DNA of 64,000 nt. It comes from Megaustenia siamemsis (Eukaryota > Mollusca > Gastropoda > Stylommatophora > Ariophantidae). The translations under genes were made by a program, and so were the position numbers. Below the pieces are notes generated by a model that had not been told where the DNA came from, did not search any database, and saw only the letters and a list, made by a program, of their open reading frames with translations. Positions 31,357 to 45,100 of this stretch are shown here, one piece after another. Location: contig JAVIAB010000051.1 of the NCBI GenBank assembly GCA_032433765.1, positions 147,322,568-147,386,567 of the forward strand. Reading direction: 5' to 3'. How positions within the stretch are numbered: position 1 is the stretch's first letter; every line of letters begins with the position of its first letter.

Positions 31357-32660
31357 TCATCATTATTGAGTGCCGTTTCCTCGTCGAAGGTTAGTTACCT
31401 AGGAGCGCCATTCCGCTCTGTCCCTTGCTTTGATTGTGCAGGTTGTCATAGACTGACTTGTCCAGCTTTAACTGTTACTCGTCCATGATAGTCTGCCTCC
31501 TTTACCTTGTATTTTCCCTTCCAAGATTACTTTTAGCAGACTGTTGTGTCTTTTAACATGCTCTAAAATTCTCATTTGTCTTGTTCAAAATGTGTTAAGT
31601 AGTTCTCTTTTCGTTGTTAGTTGTTTTAAGACTTCATCGTTTGTTTTCTTTTCTTATCTGCGATAACACCGATGAAAAAGATGCAGTCATCTATGCAGAC
31701 GGATCTGTGATACGACACCAAAGAAGTACATGGGCATTTACAGCACACTCGGCAGGCAGAATTGTCAAAGAAGACAGTGGTGCATACCTCATGACCACGA
31801 GTAGCATGACGATGCAGGTGATGGCAGACCAGGGCGTTCAACTGGTTAGAGTCACAAGACTACACCCATGCATGTATACTGAGTGATTCGATGAGCATGA
31901 CAAAAAAAAGTGGAGGCGGGCTCTGTACGCATGCAATGGTTAGAGTCATTGCAGAAGTCAGAAATACGTAAAATCACCTTTGTCTATGTTCCTGGACATG
32001 CGGGAGTAGGGAGCAATGAAAGAGCGGACAGGTTGGCTAGCTGTGCTGTCGTTAAGGACAGTCAACCAATGGATTGGGCGGACATCATCAGTGCCCTCCG
32101 AGGTGTGGGAAGAGCACAGGAATTCGACAAGCGCAAATCCACGCCACTTCATCGGATGAAAGAGATGGGAGTTAAGATGGGCACAGCCAGAAATGAGAAA
32201 CTTAGTGGGCGTGTAAGAAGACTTATCAACCAACACAGAACAGCAAGTATCTTGGTCGACGCCATATGGGCCGGCTACGGCTCGAAAGGTCAATAGATAG
32301 AAGCAAATAGTGGGGTGTAACGAAGAAGAAGACAGAACTGGAGTGGTCAATCGCTGGACACTGTGGGATTTGCTAAGGTAGGGATCTGAGCACCTATGGA
32401 CATGCTCGGAGTGCAAAGATGATGACCCGCAAATAACTCAATAACTCTTCCTATTCTTCTATAAATCCACATTTCAAAGGCTTCAATTTTCTGTTCTGTT
32501 TTCTTGTCTAATGTCCATGTTTCTGCACCATACAGAAATTTTGAGACGATATGATATTATACTTTTCTTAGTTTTAGCCCAAAAGTTATTTGTTTTATGT
32601 TAATATATTTTTCATGGCATTAAAATTACTTTTTTGCCATTCCTATTCTTTTGTCTCATA
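31357..32660 (-). mobile_element. LINE-A fragment split by LINE-B
   Basis: 31357-31657 and about 32445-32660 are consecutive LINE-A segments (tail to RT thumb); LINE-B (31658-32445) sits between them on the other strand. Confidence 0.85.
31658..32445 (+). mobile_element. LINE-B 3' part with RNase H domain
   Basis: 31614-31886: VIYADGSVIRHQRSTWAFTA (first RNase H Asp). 31910-32296: [20 protein letters not shown] (last RNase H Asp), [21 protein letters not shown] frameshift separates them. Ends with GATGATGACCCGCAAATAAC. Confidence 0.9.
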
Positions 32661-33085
32661 AGGTAAGCCCCCTATAATCCCATATTATTATACTTTTTGC
32701 CAATGTTGTTGATTTCAGTAGTTAATATTGAAGTTCTTTTAGTTTTTTTTTCGGTACATTATGTGCTGAATATCTAAGGTTGCGAGTTATATATTTTTTA
32801 AATTGATGTTTCGACCAAATATTTAATCAATGCCTTCAAAAACTACCCCCAATTGCATACATGAGCTAGAGAAATGAGAAATCAATCCTGGCGCTTCGTG
32901 ACCATGTCGCTTTGCATTATGGGATTTTACCCACAATTTATACAATTTCCGGTTATGGCAACCCAACAATTTATTGTGACAAAAAAAAACTCTGCTATAA
33001 GAGACGAACCACAAACTGCTATTTATTTAAGAGATTTTAAATTTACTTGCAAGGTAATTTAACTTTGAAGAAAGTCTACATGTAA

Positions 33086-33125
33086 ATGGCGACAGTAACT
33101 CTATCACCTGGACCATCGGGTGTTG
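33086..33125 (+). CDS. ARNT: ARNT exon 1 (start codon)
   Basis: ATG in good context (A at -3, G at +4). Encodes [13 protein letters not shown], then donor GTAAGT. 40 nt, phase 1 out, which matches exon 2. The N-terminus is not conserved in the family, so the call rests on frame and splice fit. Confidence 0.7.
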
Positions 33126-36100
33126 GTAAGTTTTTAAATATTTAATTTTTATTTTTATTTGGTTTCATCCAGGATTTAAATTATTATTTTCATTATTTTG
33201 TCTTGTTAAAACTAAAACCGTTATAACGCCAATAACGGTTATGGTGATTATGATGTTTTTGTTGCGTACTTTGTGTAATGTAGACGATGTAACAATGACA
33301 GAACCTCTATTATTCATAGAGTGGTAGCTGTTCGGACTGTAGGAATCCAAAAATACCACAGTAGAGTCTGTACTGTGTACACACAGATAATAAAAAAAGT
33401 TAAGAATAAAATAATTAATTATTAAGTGAATTGTTTTGGTAAAGAGCGTTTATTAACAGTACACAATACATACTTGACATACTATGATACTACATACTAT
33501 TCTCTACACCCGCAAAAAAACTGGCTCCAGACTATTGACGCTGTAGGACTGTACTGTAGGAACCTGAAGCTAATTTTTGCAGCTTTAGCTTTTAATTTAT
33601 TGATTGACATTCATCACTTCCGTAGTAAAGTATTTATTTCCATTAAAATAATAATAATGTAATTCTCATTTAAACTTCCAGAGCAAATTAAAATTGTCTG
33701 AACAAACTTTTTATCAATCAATTTTCATTTATTTTCTAAACCCTTGTGTTTAACTTTAACAAATTAATAATTATAATAACACATAAAAAAAAAATGACAG
33801 TGCCACAATTTACTGATATTACAATTTACAGCAGTGAGTTGTGTTAAACTGACCCCTTGGTAGTGGTAGTGAATGTGTTACACTGTTACAGAGTCCAGGG
33901 TGGATTACACTATCATTTGCAAACAACAATATCTAGGTCATGCCCTTCCATAGGGTCAAGATACATATAATATAAGTATTAGTAACAAATGAGCTGCGAT
34001 AACTCATTGGTTAGTGAACTGGCTGGACTACAAAAGACAAGAGGCCAGGTTCGATCCTGACTGACGGCTGCCAGGTTCACCCAGCCTTAAGTGGGTACCG
34101 GATTTTTGTCTGGGAAATTAAAAGGCACGGGTGTAATACCGACCACATTACCCCAAAAATCATGTGCCAAAGGTCTGTAAACATTTTGGTCACACACCAT
34201 ATTTCCTATACGCCACTTGGCGTGACGGGGCTCTTTACTTTTTTTTTTATTAATAACAAATAATATTAAAGATAGGGAACAGGCAAATAATTGCAGTACT
34301 GCGATAAAGCTGGTAGCAGAAGCAAGTAGTGGGGTGTAACGTACACTCCTACAAGGTATGGTGACAGCGTTACAAAAAAAAAACACAACAAAATACTAAC
34401 ATTTCGGCCTACATGCGGCCTTCCTCAGGAAATAAGAACAACACAAACAAACAATGAAATAAATATAACTTTACTACATATAGGATGAGTGGGACAGGTA
34501 AATGGAGAAATAAAACGGTTGTGTGGAAGGGGTGGGGGAGTGTCCTTGTGATATAATTTGCTTAAGAAAATGTGTTACCATTGCCTGTTGGATCACTTTG
34601 AAATTTCACATGTTTATAAAGTAGATGCACAAAACACCAAGATATCCATATTGGTGGGTAAAAGACCTTTTGGTGTAATTGCAAGAAAATATATTTAAAA
34701 CGTATCTATACTGTGTACAAACAGCTGTAACTGGACTTTGTCTCAATATAGAGGGGATATTCTATGTGAGAGATTACTTGACTTTCATTTTGATGTATAA
34801 AGATAAAGGTAAAGTACTAGACTTGAATCAGTGTTTTAGCACGTGAGTCTTCCACCCATATGTGCTCGGCCGCCTATCCAGAAGTGTTTGGAGACTTCTT
34901 GATGGTGTCACTTTGAGCATCAAAACTCACAATGCGAGGCAGAGTGCTATCCTGGTACTCATTTTTGACAGCGACTGGGTTGACCGTGGGGGTATTTTTT
35001 TTTCAACCATGAGTACAATTCACACTGCTTCCAGCGGGAATCAAACACGGGTTGTCCAAACGTCGGTAGCCCAGCTGTGTGGTTTTCCCAACTAGGCTAC
35101 ATAATACCCCTTTGATATATAAATAAACACATTGCCATTTTCTGTCTTTTGGGAAGTTTCTTTAAAAGCATAATTTCTTTGTGAGTGTTTTCAGCCACCA
35201 TCGAGTAGCAGAAAACTGAAAAAAAGAAAAAGATTTGGAAGTCCTAATTATGTGTTTATGGAAACTTGTATGAATTGTACATTTTATATGTTACTTACCA
35301 TGAAACAACATTTTTATATAGATTAGTAGGTACATTTGATACAATTTTAAAATATTTTTTCTTCTTCAAAATTTAAAACATAATAGCAGTCAAAAGCCAA
35401 AATCCAAAGACATCCCATTCGTGTTTGTATATTTATTATGAAAAAAGATATGAATTCTTAAGTGAATTATGTTTAAGAAGAAAGTTATCAAAGCAACAGA
35501 TTGGCCTTCTAACAATAAAAGCAACAATCTAGGCCATGGCCACACCGGGGGGACTGGTTGGTCTCAAGGCAAGACGTCGGCCTGAGACAGAGAGGTTGTG
35601 GGTTTAAATCTCCACGGGATAGGATTTTTATTTATGATTTCTCTCTGCGGCAACCACCCCTGGTCTCAGCAGCGAGGCCCGGCTTGAAACGTCAATTACT
35701 CATCGACGGAAAGAGGAAAAAAAAAATATGAGTACCTTTGAAGACGGAGTTTTATGCCTGTGCGGTGAGGAATCCTTGTGCACATGGTTGCCAGGTAAAA
35801 ACGGATTAACACACAAAATTAAGTTCCTAGTCTCTAGGGACTTCGTCAGAGGTGAAAGCTGGCGAACTAAAAAAAAAATGTCCACACCCAAATGTTATGA
35901 CATAAGCTAAAAATATTGATTTAATGTTATTTTAATGGATGATGATGCCTCATTATTTCAAAATAACAAAGTGTGATTGTTCAGATCACATTCAAATTTC
36001 ACATATTTTAAAAAAAAATGCACAATAAAGTGGAATATCCATAGCCTCAATCTTGACTATTTTATTGGCACTATCCATTAATTGACACATATTTACAACA

Positions 36101-39100
36101 CTCAAGACTCAGTAATCTACCATGATGAGATTGTGGTTTTTAACTTGGGTGGGTGTCTGGTAATTTAAATTGCTACATCAAAATTTGATTAATCTGATTG
36201 CTTTCAAATTTCACACATTTTTAAAGGCACGATAAATCAGAATATCTTTATTGGCTAGCTCGATCTAAATGATGTATAGTGTAAATGTCACTAAATATAT
36301 AAAAACCTTAAAATAAAATAACTTTTTGTTTGTTAGGAAATAAAGCACAAAACAAATATTCATAACACAAATACAATTTTATATTTTAATTCCTCACTTA
36401 CTTTGGTCTTTAGAAAGTGTTATACTTTTTTATTGAAATCTATTTTTAGACAGCAAGCAAAGGAAAAGAAAGAATGGGCCAGAGTGAGTATTTAATTTTT
36501 CCTTCTCTTTAGTATCACACTTGTGTTGTGTATAAGACATTTGTGACTACCTTTACAGGTCTACACATATTATTTCTAAGTTTCTGCAAAAAAATTTTGT
36601 TTTAAAATGTACAAAAATATTATTTTTTGCTATTGAGTTTCAACTCATTGTGTAAAAACTGAGGAAATATTTGCAGCTGTGTAATATTTTACAGCAAGAG
36701 AGATTGCAATTGGTATAGATGTATCACCCTACTAAGCCACATAGACAAACTGTATGCCAAAATAATAGAGAAAAGGTTAAGACCAATTTTAGAACCTTAA
36801 ATAAGCGACACACAATTAGCTTTCAGAAAGAACAGATGATGTATTGATGTGCTGGTTTCTTTGAAACAACTAACAGGAAAAGCAATTGAATACTATCTAA
36901 GACTAAACATAACATTCATAGACCAAGATAGCTTTTAATTGCGTACAAAGACACATTTGTGTGGTATACTTACAACTTATGGTGTTAACCAACATTTGAT
37001 CAACTTGTGTAGAAGCCCTTACGACAACAGCACTAGCAAAGTAAGAACAGCAACATGCTATACAGACCCCTTCAGAATCAAACCAGGAGTAAAACAAGGA
37101 TGTCTACTGTCCCCCTGATATTAATCACATATGTGAACTACATCTGCAAACTGGCATATCTATCTGGAAGGGATGAAATCAACAAGCTCCTTTTCGCAGA
37201 TAGGTACTGATACACATGAAAATAGAAGACACGCAAGAACAACTAGACAGACTTAACAAAATTGGTAAACAAAATATATGAAAATCAACATAAACAAGAC
37301 AGAAGTAATGATGATAGAAAAGAAACACAAGACACCAACGTAACATTAGATGACAATATCCTAAAACAAGTGAAGGAGTTCAAATACTTAGGCAGCACCC
37401 TGACATATAACAACATGCAAGCAACATGTAGACTCAAGATGTAACAAAGCCTGTCAAGTTATCAGACAGATTTCACCACTACTGTCGAACGAAGAAGTAA
37501 CGTTAGAAGCGAAAAGAGCTATTTATAAGATTATCTTTATCCCAACGTTGTGCTACCAGTGCCAGACCTTAGACTCAACAAATCATTAGAAGAAATAACC
37601 ACCTCAGAAATGAAGTGTCAGATGCATGGTAGGAAACAGCCTGAGAGATAAGATCAGAAATGAAGAGTTACAAAAAAGACAAGGAACAGAACTAGCTATT
37701 GAATACTTTAAAGTGACAACAGATCAAGTGGTTCTGGCATATGGTAGACACAGATTACTAGATCTAATTTGAGTCACCAAGAAATGATACAAGAACACCA
37801 GACCAAGAGGCCGAACAAGAAAAAGATGGATAAACGGAATACTAGAAACACTCAGAGGTATAACAGCAGAAGAGACCAATACAAGAGCAAGAAACTGTGC
37901 ACCACATCTCCCTATGACACCAAAAGGCAAATGAGGAGGGAAAGAAAGAAAGAAAGACCACCATCATTGAGTGCTGTCTCCTCATCAAAGGTTGGCTTCC
38001 ATGGAACACCATTACTCTCTGTTTCTTGCTTTGATACTGCAGGTCATCATAGGCTGACTTGTTCATCTTTTGATATTACTCATCCATGTTAGTCTTGATC
38101 TGCCTCTTTTATCTTGTATTTTCCCTTGTAAGATTACTTTCTTAGTAGGCTACTGTGTCTTTTAACTTGCCCCAAAAATCTCATTTGTCTTGTTTGAATT
38201 GTGTTTAGTAGTTCTCTTTTAATTTTTAGCTGTTTTAAGACTTCATTATTTGTTTGTTTTCTTTCCATTCTTTTATATATCCACATTGCAAAGGCCGCAA
38301 TTCTGTTTTCTTGTCTAATGTCCATGTTTCTGCACCATACTTCAATGCTGAGTAGATATAACATTTTGTTATTCTTAGTTTTATCCCTGGTGTTATTTGT
38401 CTTCATGTTAGTATATTTTTCATGGCATTTAAATTGCTTTTTGCCATGACCAGAGCACATTTTGTGGATGATGTGGTTGGTTTTATGCCTGGCAGCAGAT
38501 GGAGGAAAATGACACAAGGTGTTCAATATATATTTTGATTAAGAGGTCTTGGTCGAGAGCAATGGGTATAAGAAAATAATGTTGGCATTTGAAATAGACT
38601 AGGACTAGGACTGCAGTTTTCTTAACACTCTAAGAGCACAAATATTGGCTTCAGAAAAAACCCTGTGTGACCAGTTATAGGGAACTGGTGAAGACCTCAA
38701 ATGCATCATCTTGTGCGTGAGCAAAACTGGTCTAAATGCATAGCCATAGCTGATTGTTGAAGAAGAAGATTCTCTATCTTAATGATTGTGTAGAAGGTGT
38801 TGCATTTGTCAACACCAGGGCTGAAAGCAGTCAATGGCTGATAGCTGACTGCTTGCATGATAATCAGTCAACCAGACATATCCAGATCCTTCTTCATCTT
38901 CTATGGTGCTCCTGTTATAGACTGATTAGACTGGTCTAGCAAATAGGGATAGAGGGAAGATAGCCCAGCTCCATATTAAAAAATATGATACTGAAGGCAG
39001 ATATGTTGGGCCCAAAGGTGCAAATATTGCAGTATACAGTAAACCATAACACAGTGTAACTAACTTAATGTTCTTTTAAGGGCAGACAAAGAAGTTGTAA

Positions 39101-42100
39101 TTATTAAGTTAATGCAGAAGAAGAAAACACAAGACAAAGTGTTCTGACTAAGCTGTAGGGAGAGGAGGTAAGGCAATATAGTACCCAAAAATGGTATGCT
39201 GAAGTCAAATGTTGGTCCAAAGGTGCGCATATTGCAGTTTACTGTAGGTGCATATTGCAGTTTACTGTAGGTGCATATTGCAGTTTACTGTAGGTGCATA
39301 TTGCAGTTTACTGTAGGTGCATATTGCAGTTTACTGTAGGTGCATATTGCAGTTTACTGTAGGTGCATATTGCAGTTTACTGTAGGTGCATATTGCAGTT
39401 TACTGTGGGTGCATATTGCAGTTTACTGTAGGTGCATATTGCAGTTTACTGTAGGTGCATATTGCAGTTTACTGTAGGTGCATATTGCAGTTTACTGTAG
39501 ACTGACACAATGCATATTACAACCTTTTAATTGGCACGCATGAGGAAGAGAAATAATTGCTGGACAAATACAGAAAAATGAAGAACATCCACTTAAAGAT
39601 GATTGACCACAGACACTGCCAAATGGATGTGTTTTGTTCTGCTAATTGGCAAAAGATGTTTTGTTTGTCCTTGGGCCAAACAAATTTATTGTTTCCAATA
39701 TTTTTATATAGGTCAGATGATGAAGACAGTCAGGGTGGTTCATTTGGAACTGGACCCGAGGGGGCAGATAAGGAACGTTTTGCCAGGTACTGTGAAAACA
39801 AGTACGTTATGTCCGTTGTATTAAATTTTTTTTACTTTTTCTGTGTTTTGATATTCTTTGTCAGAGTTTGCCATTTATTAAAAAAAATTTTGTTGGGGAC
39901 AATATTATTACCTATCTTCTATTAATTCATAATAGAAACCATCACACTTATCTTAGATAAGTTCAGATCTCCAGACAGCTAAGAAAATATTTTTTACTTA
40001 ATAGAGACATCCTTGATTGGTTAACATGGGAATGGCTTAACAATTAGTAGTAAATCTGGTGATTGGAGAATAAAGTAGAGAAAAAAAAATACATGCTGAC
40101 AGCTTTGCACTTCAGTATATCATGTCATTATATTTACCCTCTAATGCAATGCAATGTTTTCTCCTTTTTATTTCACTTTATTTGTTTTGTTTTTATTCTT
40201 CTTCGTGATCAGCTATTGCTATGCATTTAGACCAGCTTGGGTCACAAATAAGATGATGCGTTTGAGGTCATCACCCATAGCTTGTCATGTAGGGTTGTTT
40301 CTGTGGGCCATATTTGTGTTCTTAGGCTGGTTAGAGTGCTGCAGTCCTGTAGTATATGCTCTGGAGTTTCTTTGGATGCTCCGCAGTCACATGTTGCAGT
40401 GACACTGAGTTCTATCATCTGTAGGTGTGCTCTGAGGCCACAATGACCTATTATGAATCTGAATATCTTGGTCTGCTCAAGTCTGCTGAGTTTGTTTAAG
40501 CTGTTGCGTTTTGGCTCATATTTTCCATGTAATTCTGTTTTCCTAGCTTGTTTCAGGATTATTTTTTTTTTCCTTGAGGCGCTGAGGTTGGTTGATCTGT
40601 TGAAGACTCTTATCTACTTTTGCGATTTCATATGCTTTCTCGTTTCCGGGGATGCGATAGTATGCTGGTATCCTTTGCAGGGTTAATTCTGTATTTTTTG
40701 TTTTTATTCTACATTTGGTCATATTATATCTTAAAATCAGTGACCACCAGAAGTTCACAGTTTTTGTAGATCATGTCTGATCCACAGAGTTTGTAACTAA
40801 GTACACACAACCCTGACCAATGTCGATCGCTCAGTACTTCAAAACTTTAGGGGCCTCGGTAGCCTAGTTGGGAAAACCACCCGACTAGGCTACCGATGTT
40901 TGGACAACCCATGTTCGATTTCCGCTGGAAGCAGTGTGAATTGTACTCGTGGTTGGAAAAAGAAAAATACCCCCGCAGTCTACCCAGCCGCTGGCAGAAA
41001 TGGGTACCAGGGTATTTTACTCTGGGAAGGTGAGGAATGCTGCCTCTCATCATGAGTTTCAATGCTTGAAGTGACACTATCCAGATGTCTCCAAACACTT
41101 CTGGATAGGCAGCCGAGCACATATGGGTGAACACTCGCGTGCTAAGACGCTGATTCAAGTCTCAAGCTTTACCTTTATCTTAACTTTACTTCAAAACATG
41201 GACAGTTACAGAGCATATGTTCATGGGTTTATTCTGTGATGAGCAATGTAATTTGTCTTTGAGCCTCAACCTAATGAGGTGTCTTTTTAGGACAGTTTTC
41301 TCCAGTTTTGAGCCTGAAGATACATCTTTTCCAAGATATATTTTCTATTGATTGATTAACATTTTGATTAAAAATTCATCTATAGGAAAAATAGTTGGTT
41401 AATTTAGATTGTCCAGTTAAAGTAAAGTTGACATTTGTGTAATCAACCTTATTAACTCTATGATTTAATTAATGCTATCTTTATTATAAATTAAAGAAGA
41501 TATCCTTTATAACAGAGTGGGCACATTAATTCTTTTAGTATGTGCAATAAGGCACGGGCACGTATGTGCAATAAGGCACGGGCATAAACATTACCCCACA
41601 AATCATGTGCCGAAGATCTATAAAAATGATGGCCACTAACATCATATTCCCAATACACCACTTGGCGTGACGGAGCACTTTACTTTCTTTATAGCATATG
41701 CAATGAGGGAAGAGATTAAGAAGGAAGAAAGAAAGATCCCTGGCATACTGTATGTTAGCATATATGGAATATTTGGTGTCAGTGCCCATATTTTTTTTTT
41801 TTTAGATATTGTTTTTTGGATAATATGGTTGATATTATGCCAGTGCTGACTTTTCCTTCCAGAATAATTATAAAGCTATTGCAAGGAAGCAGTCGATAAA
41901 GATTGAACCCGACCTCTTGTCCTTAGTAGTCCAGTTTGTATAGCCGACAGGTCAGCCATGTTGCACATTGGACAAGCCTATAAGTGCTCAGATATCCTCC
42001 AATGTATATCCCTCAATGTGCAGTGACTAATGATGCCGGTATTATGATGGTTGACAAGTCTTCTTTGGCTTCCTGCACAGTGCTCTAATTAGGCATCTCC

Positions 42101-45100
42101 CACATTGATATATTTGTGCAATCTGTTCATGGTTGCAGAGTAGTCCAGTTCATTAACTGTTAAACTACTGTCATTCATCAGAAGTTCTTCATCATCATCA
42201 TCATGTACCAAGCCTGCTGGCATAGGTGATCATGTCTCTCCACAACTTTGGATCTCGACAGTCATTTATCATTTCTGTTGTTGACCTTCTGTCAAGCCAT
42301 TCTCTTAAGCTGTCTGGTATTTTTTCTCTTTGCTTCCCTCAATCTCTTATTTCCTCAATTTTCCCAGTTGTCACAATATATTTCAGCTGTTCCCTTCTCA
42401 TTATATGGCCCAAAAAATTATAATTGTTTCTTCCTAATATTGGAAATTAGCTCTCTTTTTGTTTTGGCCTCTTTCAGGACATTTTCATTACTCTACTTTA
42501 CTATCCACGGTATTCTCAACATCCTTCTGTAATACCACATTTCTACAGCCTCCAGTGATTTTCTTGTCTGTTGTCCTGTTGTCCATGTTTCACATCCATA
42601 TGTTAAGACTGGCTCTATATAACATTTCTATCTATTGTTCTTTCGAGGGCAGAACTACAATCTTGAAAACAAAAACCTTGCGTGCCAAAATAGCACATAT
42701 TGCAGAGATCACTGCTTCTAAAATCTATGGTTGTTTCCATAACAATACTTTTTTACAATGACAGCTTGTCAAGCCATCGATCAACCTCCTTAGTCGCCTC
42801 TTACGACATGCATGGAAGGTCACAATGTCACTATTCTTTACTTCCCACATAATGAGGCCCCGGTAACACACGGGAGATATAACATTTAAGAACTCTTTTT
42901 CTTGTTTCTATTATCAAAAATGAATTGCACATTATCTTCTTCATTTTTTGGAAAGCTGCTTTTGTCTGAGCCATTCTGCATCTCCCTTCTGTTGTACTTC
43001 TACCAGCTGAGGCCAACATTGTTCCCAGATATATAAATTCATTTACCTGTTTTAATGTTCCACTAGTTTTTATTGTGTATTGCAGTGATGTCTTTTTCTT
43101 TGTTGCTGCCATTACTCCTGTCTTTTTGCTATTGGGGCTGAGTCCTTTATTTTTGCTTACCCTCATTTTTTACAGTTACATTCTGTAAACAATCTTTCCA
43201 AATTTTCTTTGAATATATTATTATTGTCTTAGTAATGTTTTCATGTTATTATTCTCAAACTGGTTAATGTTTTCATGTTATTATTCTCAAACTGGTTAAT
43301 GTTTTCATGTTATTATTCTCAAACTGGTTAATGTTTTCATGTTATTATTCTCAAACTGGTTAATGTTTTCAGAGAAAGTCACTGTGAAATTGAGAGACGA
43401 AGAAGGAATAAAATGACAGCTTATATAAATGAGCTTTGTGATATGGTCCCAACTTGCAGCACTTTGGCACGTAAACCTGACAAATTGACCATTTTACGTA
43501 TGGCTGTGTCACATATGAAAACTCTTCGAGGTAGGTCCATTCATTCACACTGGAAGTATTCATATTTTGGTTATGACTTGTAAATAAAGGCTAAAATCAG
43601 TACATATAAAGAGTTTTGGAATATAATTGTCCAATTTCAGATGTTTATTACAGACAATCAAGGAATATTTTCATTTGGGTCAAATAGCAAAGCCTGTCAC
43701 CTTCTAGACCAACACTACTCTCTGGCATGAGGTATTATAGGTTTCTATTCAGATTCAGGGATGCAACAAGAAGAATTAGTATTTGAAAGTTATAGCCCAA
43801 AAAAGCCTGACATTCATTAATTTACTATCTTAAGAAATAAGCGTCTAAATGCTGAGGCCCACAGTTAGTGTTTTGTGAAAGAGTGTTTAGAATAGTGTAA
43901 ACAGGCTTTTGAACATGTTAGGAGGAAGGCCTCTCTGCACTAAGAAAAATTATTACATGCACCAGAAAATGAAATCCTGTGTGTTACCGGGGCCTCATTA
44001 TGAGGGAAGTAGACAGTAGTGACCATCCAGGCATGTCGTAAGAGGCGACTAAGGAGGTTGATCGATGGCTTGACAAGCTGTCATTGTAAAAAGTATTGTT
44101 ATGGAAACAGAGCAGTGATCTCTGCAATATGTGCCATTTTGGCACGCAATGTTTCTGTTTTTGAGATTGTGGTTCTGCCCTATGTGGCATCTTTGACTCG
44201 AAAGGACAATAGATAGAAAATGAAAGCACATCATATTTTATGGATATTGAAAAGAAAAGGAAAGTGAAAAGACATTGTGATGATTGATATAGTTGATGTG
44301 AAGAGGCAAGGTGAAATAACATTCTGGGTAGTTTAACATTGTGACAGAATAGTCAATGAGAGGTTGATTAATAGTTTTTGAGAAGAGAACTGATAATCAG
44401 TACTATGAAGGCGATCTGATAAATGGTACTAGGATGGAGAGATCTGATAATCAACATTTGGGAGAAGAACTAATGAAGACAGTTTGTAGCAGAACTGATT
44501 GGAGCATAAATGATAAGCCTCATTAGTGAAATTTTGTATCCAGCAACATGGTCTTCAAAAGCTGGGGTATTTGAACGAACCTCAGAGAAGTTGTTAATGA
44601 TTAATGATATTGCTCTATTCCTCTGGCATTCAGCTACATGAGTTCAGATTAATAGCTAATGATTGCTTCTTAAACATCATTCTCAGGTACTGGGAACACA
44701 AATACTGATGGCTCTTACAGACCCTCATTTCTCACTGATCAAGAACTCAAGCATCTCATTCTGGAGGCAGGTTTATTTCATTTATTGTGTGTTGTGGTTT
44801 TGATTTTACCATAATTAAATGTTGTTGCTTTAGCCTTTATGTAAGTTTCATTTCATTTGTAAATATAAAGGACTTAATATATTGTTTTTAATAAAATATA
44901 AGTGGTGAAATTGTATGTTATTGTATTTTATGTTTGTTTAAATTTATTATTAAAATGTAATCAGGAAAAGAGGTTACTTAAAATATGTGTATGCTTTTTG
45001 TATGTCATGTATGGCCTTTGGTATCTTGACAGATGGTTGGTAGCAAGCAATCGTGATAAGTCAGTAGATTGGTAAAAATATTAAAGTGTTTTTCTGGATG

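Larger units (their letters stand above)
33126..36449 (+). other. ARNT intron 1
   Basis: Contains SINE-1 (33991), the Penelope-like tail (34266-34430), SINE-4 (34797-35105) and SINE-2 (35547-35880). 33130-33960 and 35890-36440 show nothing recognisable. Confidence 0.85.
36484..39711 (+). other. ARNT intron 2
   Basis: Contains LINE-E (36715-37965), LINE-A (37965-38450), repeat F (38806-39110) and the 23-bp minisatellite (39221-39500). Confidence 0.85.
39787..43372 (+). other. ARNT intron 3
   Basis: Contains LINE-I fragment (40200-40790), SINE-4 (40850-41195), SINE-1 3' fragment (41570-41695), LINE-C (42187-43190) split by repeat C, and the 32-bp array next to exon 4. Confidence 0.85.

Noticed and set aside
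31150..31657. Inverted LINE-A pair as a twin-priming 5' inversion
   Set aside because: The plus-strand piece abuts the 3' tail of the minus-strand copy, not its 5' end, so two separate insertions fit better.
32874..33062. 62-residue plus-strand ORF just before the ARNT start
   Set aside because: Ends 24 nt before the ARNT ATG, has no homology, and is probably 5' UTR or promoter sequence.
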